From Sphingobacterium sp. UBA4616 (GTDB taxonomy: Bacteria; Bacteroidota; Bacteroidia; Sphingobacteriales; Sphingobacteriaceae): 26,320 bases of DNA. The translations under genes and the position numbers were made by a program. The notes beneath the pieces were generated by a model. That model searched no databases. It was not told the origin of the DNA and saw only the letters and a program-made list of their open reading frames with translations. Position 1 is the stretch's first letter; each line of letters starts with the position of its first letter. This document shows positions 9,157 through 16,722 of this stretch, piece by piece. Location of the stretch: NCBI GenBank assembly GCA_002386525.1, contig DGIS01000025.1, positions 197,559 to 223,878 of the forward strand. The letters are read 5' to 3'.

Positions 9157-10740
9157 CTAATGCACACTAGACATATCGATCTGCGTTTTGCCTTGTTTTA
9201 TCATCAATACAAAAGGAACGCAAATCAAAAATACAACCCCTAAATACAGAAATACATCCATATAGGACAACACAGTAGCTTGCTTCATCACGTTTAGATC
9301 TAATATCTGATACGCTTTGGCCAAAGCTTCATTTGGTGCAAAACCTTTCGCCTGAAAGCTCATTTGCAATTGCTGTACACGCTGCTGCACATCAAACTTA
9401 CTAGGGTCCAAATTACCAACTAGATCAACACGATGTTTTTGGGTATCCCGGGCGATAAAAGTCGTAATCAATGCAATTCCGAACGAACCACCCAATTGAC
9501 GCATCATCCCTGTAAAAGCAGCACCTTCACCGATTGATTTACCTTGCAATGTCGATAAAGAAAGCGTCATAACAGGCACGAACAACAATCCCAATCCAAC
9601 TCCACGTAAAATTAATGGCCAAAACATGTGCTCCGAACCCGTGTCATTCGTCATTAAACTGTACATCCAAAAACAGAAGCCAAAAAAGATACTGAGTCCT
9701 ACTGCAACCATGTATTTTTGAGGTACACCATTTTGAATCATCTTACCAATAAACGGCATCATAATACCAGTCATGATCGAACTTGGTAACAACAGCAAAC
9801 CAGCGTCTGTTGCTGTCCATCCTAATATAGACTGGGTATAAATCGGTATAATAAAAGTAGACCCGAACAGCCCAAAACCGAGTATAAAACTCATCACTAC
9901 ACCAACCTGCAAATTTTTATCTTTCAATACGCGCAGGTTGACGATAGGTTTATCATATACCAATTCCCGCCAGATAAAGAATAACAATCCAAAAGCCGAT
10001 AAGATCGATAAGCCCAGAATTAAGGAGTCGTCAAACCAGTCATCCTGTTGCCCATGTTCCAATACAAATTGGAGCGATCCGATAAACATAACCAAGAAAA
10101 TCATGCCGAACCAGTCCACTTCTTTGGCAGACTGTTTTTGGCTATATTTGGGACTGCGGACAAAAGACAACGTCAACAATGTAGCGATAATTCCCAGTGG
10201 CACATTAATATAAAATATGTACGGCCAAGAGAAATTATCGATAATATAACCACCCAGAGGTGGTCCTAATGTAGGCCCAACGATAACCCCCATCCCGTAG
10301 ATCGCCTGAGCCATACTACGTTTTTCTTTGGGATAACTTTCCGTAATAATTGTTTGAGCTGTAACCAATAAGGCACCCCCACCCATCCCCTGTATAAAGC
10401 GAAAAGCGACGAGTTCCCACATATTGGTTGCGTTACCGCACAAAAATGAAGATACGGTGAATATGATAATAGAGGCAGCAAAATAATTTCTACGTCCAAA
10501 CTGTTGGGACAACCAGCTGGTCATCGGAATTACAATAACATTGGCAATTGCATAAGCCGTTATCACCCATGCTACATCCGTTAACGTAGCACCCAACGAA
10601 CCTTTCATATCGTTAAGGGCTACATTGACAATCGTGGTGTCCACAATTTCCAGCAGAGCACATAGCACTGCTGTAATAGTGATTACGACGCGTCGAAAAC
10701 CATATTCAACCAGACTATCTTGTTGATTTAAATTTTCCAT
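9157..10740 (-). CDS. emrB: EmrB/QacA-type (DHA2) MFS drug exporter
   Basis: This 527-residue inner-membrane proton antiporter of the 14-helix DHA2 family should work with the EmrA adaptor and outer-membrane channel to pump drugs out across both membranes. Helix 1 carries LLEIVDTTIVNVAL (the DHA2 motif D1). WVITAYAIANVIVIPMTSWL and SQQFGRRNY form motif A; RFIQGMGGGALL is motif B; the antiporter motif C is in YGMGVIVGPTLGPPLGGYI. A long periplasmic loop precedes the last helix (about 440-490), as in EmrB. It is the last gene of the operon; its ATG is two bases after the emrA stop, so translation is likely coupled. Substrates cannot be read from the sequence. Confidence 0.94.
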   Translation of the reverse strand: MENLNQQDSLVEYGFRRVVITITAVLCALLEIVDTTIVNVALNDMKGSLGATLTDVAWVITAYAIANVIVIPMTSWLSQQFGRRNYFAASIIIFTVSSFLCGNATNMWELVAFRFIQGMGGGALLVTAQTIITESYPKEKRSMAQAIYGMGVIVGPTLGPPLGGYIIDNFSWPYIFYINVPLGIIATLLTLSFVRSPKYSQKQSAKEVDWFGMIFLVMFIGSLQFVLEHGQQDDWFDDSLILGLSILSAFGLLFFIWRELVYDKPIVNLRVLKDKNLQVGVVMSFILGFGLFGSTFIIPIYTQSILGWTATDAGLLLLPSSIMTGIMMPFIGKMIQNGVPQKYMVAVGLSIFFGFCFWMYSLMTNDTGSEHMFWPLILRGVGLGLLFVPVMTLSLSTLQGKSIGEGAAFTGMMRQLGGSFGIALITTFIARDTQKHRVDLVGNLDPSKFDVQQRVQQLQMSFQAKGFAPNEALAKAYQILDLNVMKQATVLSYMDVFLYLGVVFLICVPFVLMIKQGKTQIDMSSVH

Positions 10741-10742
10741 AA

Positions 10743-11846
10743 TTATTGAACATGCACATCTACGTCAGCATTCATGCCCGGTCTGAGCAAAGCCACGTTT
10801 TCTGCTTTATTGTCTTTTGTCAATTTAATTTTTACTGGCAAACGCTGCACAGTTTTCACAAAGTTACCCGTGGCATTATCTGGAGGCAATAAAGAGAATC
10901 GTGAACCGGTAGCTGGTGAAAAAGAGTTTACTTCGCCTTCAAACTCGATATTAGGATAAGCATCCACTTTAATTCCAACCTTTTGGCCTGGTTTCATTTT
11001 TTCCAGCTGCGTCTCTTTAAAATTAGCTACAACCCAAGTTTCAATATTATCTACAATATAGAATAACGATTGTCCCGAATTGACCATCTGGCCTGGTTGC
11101 ACCTTGATATTGGACACCTGGCCATCTACAGATGCGAGCACCGCCGTATAAGAGAGATTCAATTTAGCTGCTTCGAGCTGCGCATTCGCTCTCTTTATAT
11201 TTGCCTCTGCAACAGACGTTTGTTTAGAAGCTACTGTTGTTTTACTAACGATTGCATTGCGTTGAGATGCACTTGCATTACGTTGTTGTTGCAAAATTTC
11301 AACCTGCTTGTCAGCTTCTAGCTTAGCGGTTAATGCTTGTTCATATTGTTGCTTCGTAATCGATTGGTTGTTGTACAAGTTTTGGTAGCGGATGTAATCA
11401 TTATTCGCTTGCTTGGCACGAATACGTGCCGCTTCAATACTACCCAAATTAGATTGGATCGTTGCATCAGATATGGCTACATTCGCCGAAGATGCAGACA
11501 CGTCCGCCTTTGAAACATCAAAACTGCTTTGAGCCGCTGCAAGTGCTGCTAAAGCCTCATCTACGCGAACCTGATAATCCTGGCTTTCAATGGTAAACAA
11601 GGTATCGCCTTTTTTAACCAAATCGTTATCCTTTACGTAGACTTTCGAAATGAATCCACCAACACGCGGAATAATCGGACTCATGTTTTTTTCTACTTGT
11701 GCGTCATCAGTCGTTTCGTGCGCCTGACCATGCAAGTATTTATAACCACCGTAAGCCCCACCGAAAATAACGAGTGCAGCCAAAACAATGGTGAATTTTT
11801 TATTTGTACCTTTTTTCTCAGGTGCGTTTTCTATTGTATTTTCCAT
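10743..11846 (-). CDS. emrA: EmrA/HlyD-type periplasmic adaptor (membrane fusion protein)
   Basis: This protein has 367 residues. A short cytoplasmic tail rich in Lys/Glu is followed by one membrane anchor (about 18-34) and a periplasmic body. The first half of the lipoyl domain is IIPRVGGFISKVYVKDNDLVKKGD (about 58-81); a long Ala/Gln-rich coiled-coil hairpin spans about 95-225; the second lipoyl half is YTAVLASVDGQVSNIKVQPGQMV. The C-terminal beta-barrel includes VVANFKETQLEKMKPGQ. It should bridge the EmrB exporter and the TolC-like channel encoded next to it. The lack of a lipobox and presence of a single N-terminal anchor fit the EmrA type rather than the AcrA type. It starts 14 bases after the tolC-like stop codon. 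Confidence 0.93.
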   Translation of the reverse strand: MENTIENAPEKKGTNKKFTIVLAALVIFGGAYGGYKYLHGQAHETTDDAQVEKNMSPIIPRVGGFISKVYVKDNDLVKKGDTLFTIESQDYQVRVDEALAALAAAQSSFDVSKADVSASSANVAISDATIQSNLGSIEAARIRAKQANNDYIRYQNLYNNQSITKQQYEQALTAKLEADKQVEILQQQRNASASQRNAIVSKTTVASKQTSVAEANIKRANAQLEAAKLNLSYTAVLASVDGQVSNIKVQPGQMVNSGQSLFYIVDNIETWVVANFKETQLEKMKPGQKVGIKVDAYPNIEFEGEVNSFSPATGSRFSLLPPDNATGNFVKTVQRLPVKIKLTKDNKAENVALLRPGMNADVDVHVQ

Positions 11847-11860
11847 GTCTAGATTAATTG

Positions 11861-13171
11861 CTATTTAATATTTAACGACCCATTTGCCAATAGAAGGTCA
11901 TAGTATTTTTCGATTGTGTTTGCTTTGCTGATCGCAAGGTTTATTTTACTTTGAAGTTGCTGTACATCTGCTGTCAACAAATCATCTGTATCTGCAATAC
12001 CGTTATCATACTTATCTTTGGTAATACGATAATTTTCAACTGCCTGATCCAGCGCCTGATGATACACTACATCCTGCTTTTGTGCCAACATGTAGTTTTC
12101 GTTCGCCTGCTGTACCTGAACTTTCACCTTGTCGTTTAATAGTTCAATATGTTCATCGATTTCTTTAATGCGATTTTTGGCGACATTAACCTCCCTTTTG
12201 TTCTTATAGAGCGAACCTATATCATACGATACCCCCACGCCTATCATCGCTGCATTAGTTACAGTAACCACCTTTTGAAGGCCAAAAGCATTGTAACCTG
12301 CCGTTGCAGAGACAGTTGGCATGGCAGCAGCTTTGGTTACTTTCAACTGATCTTCAACAACCAGACGTTGTGATTCCATAGATTTCACATCCGAACGGGT
12401 GCTTTTCGCAGCATCAAATGATGCTTTTAAGCCCAAATCAACACCCCTCACATCCGCTAGATTAATCTGATCCAATTGTGTATCTTCATCAATCTTCAGG
12501 AAATTAGCCAATTGATAATTCAATACCTTGATATTTTTCTGTGCTTCCTGAAGCGATACCTGATAGTTAGATAACTGCAACTCAGCTTTCAATAAGTCAT
12601 TACGAGCGATCAATCCATTGTCTAACATCGCTTTAAAATCCGAAACCCGCTGCTCAGACTGCTTGATATTTTCTGCAATCAACAAATTGGTTTGCTGAGC
12701 CTTATAAAGGCTTAGATAAAGATTCACTGCGCGTATAGCCAATTGTTCCTTACTCGCTACAGCGTTGTATTCTTCGGCTTTCAATACATCTTTTGCAATG
12801 TCAATGCCTCCCTTAATCCTTCCGCCGGTATAGATCGGCAGGCTTACCGAAGCCTGCCCTAACCACAATTGATTCGCGGCAATATCCGGCGCAGACCCTT
12901 CCTCACCCAATGCCAACTTTAAATTCACATTTGGAGTAGTCATGGCCATGTATTGTCCTCCCAATTTTGCGTCTGGAAGTTGCTTTGATTTGGCAGTTTC
13001 GACTTCGAGCTGCCTTCCAAATACCTTGGTATCAGCAGACTTCGCTTCCACGCTTTGATTTGCGGCCAAGTGAATTATCTCTTCCAAAGTCATGTGCTTA
13101 TTGTTTTGCGCCAATAAACCTATAGGACTTAAAAGCAATAAAGCACTTAAATTGGCCAACTTATTTTTCAT
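11861..13171 (-). CDS. TolC-family outer-membrane efflux channel
   Basis: The 436-residue protein has a signal peptide (MKNKLANLSALLLLSPIGLLA, cleavage before about Gln22). Two repeats of the outer-membrane efflux domain follow, with long amphipathic helices (about 28-215 and 245-430), including the LDNGLIARNDLLKAELQLSN and YDNGIADTDDLLTADVQQLQ segments that are the paired tip-forming motifs of the family. There is no lipobox, unlike the outer-membrane partner of the RND operon at 23567. It should form the trimeric exit duct for EmrA-EmrB. It follows tetR with an 11-base overlap and precedes emrA in the operon. Confidence 0.92.
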   Translation of the reverse strand: MKNKLANLSALLLLSPIGLLAQNNKHMTLEEIIHLAANQSVEAKSADTKVFGRQLEVETAKSKQLPDAKLGGQYMAMTTPNVNLKLALGEEGSAPDIAANQLWLGQASVSLPIYTGGRIKGGIDIAKDVLKAEEYNAVASKEQLAIRAVNLYLSLYKAQQTNLLIAENIKQSEQRVSDFKAMLDNGLIARNDLLKAELQLSNYQVSLQEAQKNIKVLNYQLANFLKIDEDTQLDQINLADVRGVDLGLKASFDAAKSTRSDVKSMESQRLVVEDQLKVTKAAAMPTVSATAGYNAFGLQKVVTVTNAAMIGVGVSYDIGSLYKNKREVNVAKNRIKEIDEHIELLNDKVKVQVQQANENYMLAQKQDVVYHQALDQAVENYRITKDKYDNGIADTDDLLTADVQQLQSKINLAISKANTIEKYYDLLLANGSLNIK

Positions 13172-13778
13172 ATGTCAATAAAGCTTTAATTGTTTTCTGT
13201 ATAAATTCTGTCAACGTTGTTTCTATATAATGTGCATAGTCTTTATCATTATCGATATGCAACTGATCCTGTAAAAAGCTATGGTTCATCTGGAAATTCA
13301 TAAAAGTTCCCATCATCATCGAATGAATCAAGATCGGATCATACCCCGCCTTAAATACCCCCTGCGCAACCCCGTCATTGATGACAGCAGAGATCACTTC
13401 TAAATTGTGTAATTTGAGCTTCCTAAAAGCCTCAGATATAAGCATCCGCTGCTTTAGTGAACTTTCGATGGTAATAATGTGATATAGCTTTCGGTGAGAG
13501 TTCATCGATTTAATTGATCGATCCACCATCGCATCAATTTTATCCAACGCATGATCAATACCTGCAAGCTCATCCACATTGATCATGAAATCAGGAACAC
13601 GCCATTCAAAGAAAGTATCCAATAGCTTGTCTTTAGAACCAAAATAATAGTTGATCATCGCCACATTGACATTAGCTTCATTAGCGATATCACGGACGGA
13701 AGTTCCATCAAACCCTTTTGTTGCAAAAAGACGCTCTGCTGCAAGGAGAATATCAATCTGTTTTTCGTTAAATTCCAT
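13161..13778 (-). CDS. TetR/AcrR-family repressor of the efflux operon
   Basis: A 205-residue regulator if the ATG at 13778 is used (a TTG three codons upstream is possible but less likely). The N-terminal winged-type TetR helix-turn-helix reads AAERLFATKGFDGTSVRDIA followed by NVNVAMINYYFGSKDKLLD; the Y-Y-F-G-S-K-D-K-L tract is the family's third helix and linker. The C-terminal two-thirds is an alpha-helical ligand-binding and dimer domain of no recognisable subgroup. It is the first gene of the operon and overlaps the tolC-like gene by 11 bases. Two palindromes overlapping its promoter are the obvious binding sites, so it is probably an autorepressor released by a pump substrate (inference from family and layout). 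Confidence 0.93.
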   Translation of the reverse strand: MEFNEKQIDILLAAERLFATKGFDGTSVRDIANEANVNVAMINYYFGSKDKLLDTFFEWRVPDFMINVDELAGIDHALDKIDAMVDRSIKSMNSHRKLYHIITIESSLKQRMLISEAFRKLKLHNLEVISAVINDGVAQGVFKAGYDPILIHSMMMGTFMNFQMNHSFLQDQLHIDNDKDYAHYIETTLTEFIQKTIKALLTYEK

Positions 13779-13854
13779 TATAAACAATTATCCTTTTAAA
13801 GATACAATCGCATCTTAAGCAACGAAACTAACCTCATTGTTATTAAATGCGGGG

Positions 13855-13885
13855 CAAAGTTAAACAAACGTTTAATTTAAACAAA
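13855..13885 (-). promoter_or_regulatory. consensus promoter of the tetR-tolC-emrAB operon
   Basis: Reading the minus strand, -33 TTTG (13885-13882) and -7 TAACTTTG (13862-13855) are separated by exactly 19 bases. Both elements match the Bacteroidota primary sigma consensus perfectly. Transcription would start near 13851, leaving about 70 bases of leader before the tetR ATG at 13778. A second, weaker -7 like TATCTTTA lies at 13804-13797. Confidence 0.85.
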
Positions 13886-13892
13886 TGTTTAA
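13860..13892. promoter_or_regulatory. tandem palindromic operators over the efflux promoter
   Basis: Two 16-base palindromes, TTAAACAAACGTTTAA (13860-13875) and TTAAACAAATGTTTAA (13877-13892), stand 17 bases apart start to start and differ by one base. The distal one contains the -33 TTTG; the proximal one covers most of the spacer and runs into the first bases of the -7 element. Size, symmetry and placement fit TetR-family operators that block RNA polymerase. Confidence 0.8.
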
Positions 13893-13907
13893 TTATTAAA
13901 TTTATGT

Positions 13908-13934
13908 AAAAAAAGACACCTTGTGGGGTGTCTT
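13908..13934 (-). terminator. intrinsic terminator of holA
   Basis: Eight-pair stem AAGACACC (13913-13920) with GGTGTCTT (13927-13934) and a six-base loop. Seven A at 13908-13914 give a T run on the minus strand. It lies about 50 bases after the holA stop and separates holA from the efflux operon promoter. Confidence 0.85.
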
Positions 13935-13984
13935 ACAGCTGAGCAAGTTTGTTTGTCTGTTTGTTTAAAACTCCGTTAGGCTAG

Positions 13985-14992
13985 TTAATTGAGTATCCGA
14001 TAGATCATCTCTTTGAGAATCTCTGCGCTATTAAAATTGCTGGGAACATGAACACCTTTCGATTTTAAATCAGTCTCTTTTAGAACATTGAGCACGTCGA
14101 AAGTTTTTCTACGATTGTAATTTCTCGCCGCAAGTTCATATTCTTTCAAAAAGAATGGATGTACACCTAATTCTTTTGCGGCAGCGGTCTTATCAATAAG
14201 ATAATGATATTTTAGAATTTTAGTAAAGTAAGTCGCCACTTGACCAATGACCATAACCAAAGGATTATTTTTGGGATTTGCCACAAAATAGTCGACAATC
14301 TGATACGCTTTTAAGGCATTCCGTTTCGCTAATGCAGTATTTAATTCAAATACATTATAATCTTTGGAAATACCAATATTACGTTCGACGTCATCCATAC
14401 TTACTTCCTGATTTTTGGGAACATTGAGCATAAGCTTATCCAGTTCATTGGATATTTTGGACAAGTCATTACCGAGATAATCAGCAATCAATACACTAGC
14501 CTGGGGATGAATACGCCAACCTGCCTCTTTCATGTAGGATCCAATCCACGGCGCTACCTTATCATCATACAGTTTAGCAGCATCAATCACTAATCCTGCT
14601 TTCTCGAACACTTTGTAAATTTTTTTACGCTTATCAAATTTGCCATGTTTATAGCAAAAAACAAGAATAGTAGTTGGTGTAAGATGCTCAAGGTACTTGG
14701 TCAACAGCTCTTCGGTATCGGACTTCCATTTTAACTCTTGAGCCTCTTTAATAATGATAACCTGATTATCGCTCATCATCGGATATCGTTTAGCCGAATT
14801 GACTATTGTAGACATATCAACATCCTTTCCATAAAAAATGGATTGGTCAAACCCCTTTTGTGCGTCGGTCAATACCGTCGCTTCAAGCGCATCAGCAATG
14901 GTATCGATAAAATAGCTTTCCTCCCCCTGCAATAGATATACGGGTTTAAAAGCTCTGTTTTTGATATCGGATAAGATCGGATGTATGTTCAT
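13985..14992 (-). CDS. holA: DNA polymerase III delta subunit
   Basis: The delta subunit opens the sliding clamp as part of the clamp loader. This 335-residue protein begins MNIHPILSDIKNRAFKPVYLLQGEESYFIDTIADALE, the typical delta N-terminus (Y-L-L-x-G-x-E-x-Y/F). It then has the clamp-binding region (FDQSIFYGKDVDMSTIVNSAKRYPMMSDNQVIIIKEAQ), a degenerate AAA+ domain without Walker A lysine, as expected for delta, the L-G-N-D-L-S-K-I-S-N-E-L-D-K-L element near 180-194, and a helical C-terminal collar domain. Length is close to the E. coli protein. The gene is single, with a terminator at 13908-13934, and diverges from the HsdR-N domain gene; this pairing is common in Bacteroidota as far as I recall. 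Confidence 0.93.
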   Translation of the reverse strand: MNIHPILSDIKNRAFKPVYLLQGEESYFIDTIADALEATVLTDAQKGFDQSIFYGKDVDMSTIVNSAKRYPMMSDNQVIIIKEAQELKWKSDTEELLTKYLEHLTPTTILVFCYKHGKFDKRKKIYKVFEKAGLVIDAAKLYDDKVAPWIGSYMKEAGWRIHPQASVLIADYLGNDLSKISNELDKLMLNVPKNQEVSMDDVERNIGISKDYNVFELNTALAKRNALKAYQIVDYFVANPKNNPLVMVIGQVATYFTKILKYHYLIDKTAAAKELGVHPFFLKEYELAARNYNRRKTFDVLNVLKETDLKSKGVHVPSNFNSAEILKEMIYRILN

Positions 14993-15153
14993 ATGTAAAA
15001 ACTATCGACATTTTTTATTTTCTTCGGCCCCAATAAACACTTTTCGTACTGCCCCATGCAAATTTGAGATCTATTTTCGACAACTCCTAACGGTGCGCTT
15101 ATGCATCTTCAATAAAATCTTCAAAATATTCAACCACGGGCATATATGAGAAG

Positions 15154-15161
15154 CAAAATTA
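15154..15161 (-). promoter_or_regulatory. probable -7 promoter element of holA
   Basis: On the minus strand these bases read TAATTTTG, an exact TAnnTTTG. A TTG stands 17 bases further upstream, slightly short of the usual 19-20 spacing. The start would be near 15150, about 155 bases before the holA ATG. Confidence 0.45.
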
Positions 15162-15347
15162 CAATTTTAATGGCAAATCAACCCGGAACTTCACAAAGTT
15201 ATGCTTTTATATCGTTGTTCACTCCTTAGCGTAGCAGTAACTGACTGGTTTAAAACCGGTAAGATGCAGCGACCGAACTATCGTAGTACATTTATTTCTT
15301 TCCCCTAGAGACAGCAAGTTCATAAAAAACAGCATATTTCCGACCGA

Positions 15348-15367
15348 GGCAATTTATTAGTATTGCC
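15348..15367 (+). repeat. inverted repeat in the HsdR-N gene promoter
   Basis: Perfect six-base arms GGCAAT (15348-15353) and ATTGCC (15362-15367) with an eight-base spacer. Relative to the expected start at about 15389 it covers roughly -41 to -22, the -33 region, so a regulator bound there would compete with RNA polymerase. Confidence 0.4.
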
Positions 15368-15377
15368 GAAATTTTAG

Positions 15378-15385
15378 TATATTTG
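15378..15385 (+). promoter_or_regulatory. -7 promoter element abutting the HsdR-N gene start codon
   Basis: TATATTTG is an exact TAnnTTTG match ending three bases (TTC) before the ATG at 15389. Transcription should begin at the start codon. The element overlaps the alternative TTG start at 15383, which argues that the ATG is the real start. No good -33 is seen. Confidence 0.65.
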
Positions 15386-15388
15386 TTC

Positions 15389-15850
15389 ATGTTTTCACCT
15401 ACTCCACTGAACTTGCCTCCGTTTAAAGCTAAAATATCCAAAAAGAACAATGCGATTTATATCTTCGATGAGCTCAGAAAAAAGGATCTGGTGTTAACTC
15501 CCGAAGAGTGGGTTAGACAGCATTGGATAAACTATTTGTCAATCAGTAAAAATTACCCCAAATCACTGATGAATATCGAAGGCGGATTAAAACTAAATAA
15601 CCTTCAGAAACGAAGTGATCTGTTAATTTACAACAGCAATGGACATAAGGTCGTTTTGGCGGAATTTAAGGCACCAAATATAAAAATTACCCAACAAGTA
15701 TTTGAGCAAATCGCAAATTATAACACCGTTCATCGCATCCCCTACTTAGTAGTGAGCAACGGCATAAATCATTACTATTGTAAAATTAATTTTAAGACTG
15801 AGTCCTATGAATTTTTAGAAGACCTCCCCAGCTACAATGAAATTGGCTAA
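15389..15850 (+). CDS. stand-alone HsdR N-terminal (PD-(D/E)xK nuclease-like) domain protein
   Basis: This 153-residue protein consists of one domain resembling the N-terminal nuclease domain of type I restriction subunit HsdR. Visible core residues are Glu64 (NIEGG), Asp77 (KRSDLLIY), Glu92-x-Lys94 (VLAEFKAP) and Gln102-Gln103 (KITQQVFEQI), the order D...ExK...Q of PD-(D/E)xK nucleases; W41-V-R-Q-H and the LVVSNG strand are also typical. The helicase/translocase part of HsdR is absent, and no hsdM or hsdS gene is nearby, so it is not a restriction system. Such short proteins are found in many Bacteroidota next to holA; their role is unknown to me. A TTG start two codons upstream overlaps the -7 element and is less likely. 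Confidence 0.85.
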   Translation: MFSPTPLNLPPFKAKISKKNNAIYIFDELRKKDLVLTPEEWVRQHWINYLSISKNYPKSLMNIEGGLKLNNLQKRSDLLIYNSNGHKVVLAEFKAPNIKITQQVFEQIANYNTVHRIPYLVVSNGINHYYCKINFKTESYEFLEDLPSYNEIG

Positions 15851-15860
15851 GGAGCTATGC

Positions 15861-15920
15861 ATGAAACACATAAAAAATAACCTAGTCTTTACCTTATCGC
15901 CAGACGGTGAGTGGAGCTAA
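15861..15920 (+). CDS. possible 19-residue small protein after the HsdR-N gene
   Basis: A short frame (MKHIKNNLVFTLSPDGEWS) starts ten bases after the HsdR-N stop. AAGGAG (15849-15854), overlapping that stop codon, stands six bases before the ATG, an unusually good Shine-Dalgarno for this window. There is no similarity I recognise; it could be a decayed gene end or chance. Confidence 0.25.
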   Translation: MKHIKNNLVFTLSPDGEWS

Positions 15921-15961
15921 TAAAAAAATGTAAAGTAGATGTAAAACATCTTTTCAATTTA

Positions 15962-15991
15962 TTTGATTTATAAAATATAGTTTTATATTAG
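15962..15991 (+). promoter_or_regulatory. probable clpP promoter
   Basis: TTTG (15962-15965) and TATATTAG (15984-15991, one mismatch to TAnnTTTG) are 18 bases apart. The start would fall near 15997, about 22 bases before the clpP ATG. Confidence 0.4.
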
Positions 15992-16018
15992 TCCTACAGA
16001 ACAGAAAAAAATAAAAAG

Positions 16019-16720
16019 ATGAATATAGATAAAAACGAATTCAGAAAATATGCAGTAAAGCATCACCGTATTGGAAGTCAGCACGTTGACAGCTTCATCG
16101 CTCGCACAGAGACAAGCATTCCTACAAACCTTACACCTTACATTGTTGAAGAACGTCAATTGAACGTTGCACAGATGGATGTATTCTCACGTTTGATGAT
16201 GGATCGCATCATATTTTTAGGTAGCGGTATTGATGATCAGGTGGCCAACATTATTCAGGCACAACTTTTGTTTTTACAGTCTACCGATGCACAACGAGAT
16301 ATCCAAATCTACATTAATTCCCCAGGCGGGAGTGTGTATGCTGGGTTAGGGATTTATGATACTATGCAATATATCACTCCAGATGTAGCAACAATCTGTA
16401 CAGGTATTGCTGCTTCTATGGGAGCTGTGCTTTTGGTTGCTGGTGCGAAAGGGAAACGTGCAGCGTTACGTCATTCACGCGTCATGATTCATCAACCATC
16501 TGGTGGTGCTCAGGGCGTCGCAGCTGATATGGAAATCAACTTACGTGAAATGATGAAATTGAAAGAAGAATTATACACCATTATTTCAGATCATTCTGGA
16601 CAAACTTACGAATGGGTAGAAAAATCTTCTGACCGCGATTACTGGATGAAAGCCAATGAGGCGAAAGAATTCGGTATGATTGATGAGATTTTACTTCCTA
16701 AGAAGGAGAATATTAAATAA
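16019..16720 (+). CDS. clpP: ATP-dependent Clp protease proteolytic subunit
   Basis: ClpP forms the tetradecameric serine-protease barrel that degrades proteins fed by ClpX. In this 233-residue protein the catalytic triad is intact: Ser133 in GIAASMGAV, His158 in VMIHQPSGG and Asp207 in SDRDYWM, with spacings (25 and 49) equal to those of the E. coli enzyme. [16 protein letters not shown] (100-115) is the substrate-strand region. The N-terminal segment before about residue 35 is longer than the E. coli propeptide, as is usual for this phylum to my knowledge. It is co-transcribed with clpX, which starts two bases after the stop codon. Confidence 0.97.
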   Translation: MNIDKNEFRKYAVKHHRIGSQHVDSFIARTETSIPTNLTPYIVEERQLNVAQMDVFSRLMMDRIIFLGSGIDDQVANIIQAQLLFLQSTDAQRDIQIYINSPGGSVYAGLGIYDTMQYITPDVATICTGIAASMGAVLLVAGAKGKRAALRHSRVMIHQPSGGAQGVAADMEINLREMMKLKEELYTIISDHSGQTYEWVEKSSDRDYWMKANEAKEFGMIDEILLPKKENIK

Positions 16721-16722
16721 CA

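Larger units (their letters stand above)
14993..15388. other. divergent intergenic region between holA and the HsdR-N domain gene
   Basis: These 396 bases hold the outward promoters of both genes. On the minus strand a -7 element lies at 15161-15154 and gives a holA leader of about 155 bases, which includes a 14-codon frame (15143-15099, MPVVEYFEDFIEDA). On the plus strand there is a -7 element at 15378-15385 with an inverted repeat before it. An imperfect palindrome TGGTTTAAAACCG lies near 15245-15260. No larger gene is seen. Confidence 0.6.

Noticed and set aside
10743..13171. A second RND-type system in the minus-strand efflux operon
   Set aside because: The inner-membrane partner is a 14-helix MFS protein and the adaptor has an uncleaved anchor, so it is an EmrAB type.
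13946..13968. TTTG-rich direct repeats after holA as an operator or CRISPR-like repeat
   Set aside because: Simple low-complexity repetition of TTTG with one interruption; no spacer structure and no dyad symmetry like the nearby operators.
14961..15149. 62-codon plus-strand frame between holA and the HsdR-N gene
   Set aside because: Begins with TTG inside the holA N-terminus, no ribosome-binding site, and covers the probable holA leader.
15230..15300. tRNA-like or structured RNA in the holA upstream region
   Set aside because: An imperfect palindrome is present but no cloverleaf, T-arm or anticodon pattern can be drawn.
15389..15850. Type I restriction-modification system
   Set aside because: Only the HsdR N-terminal domain is present; no helicase part, methylase or specificity gene within the window.
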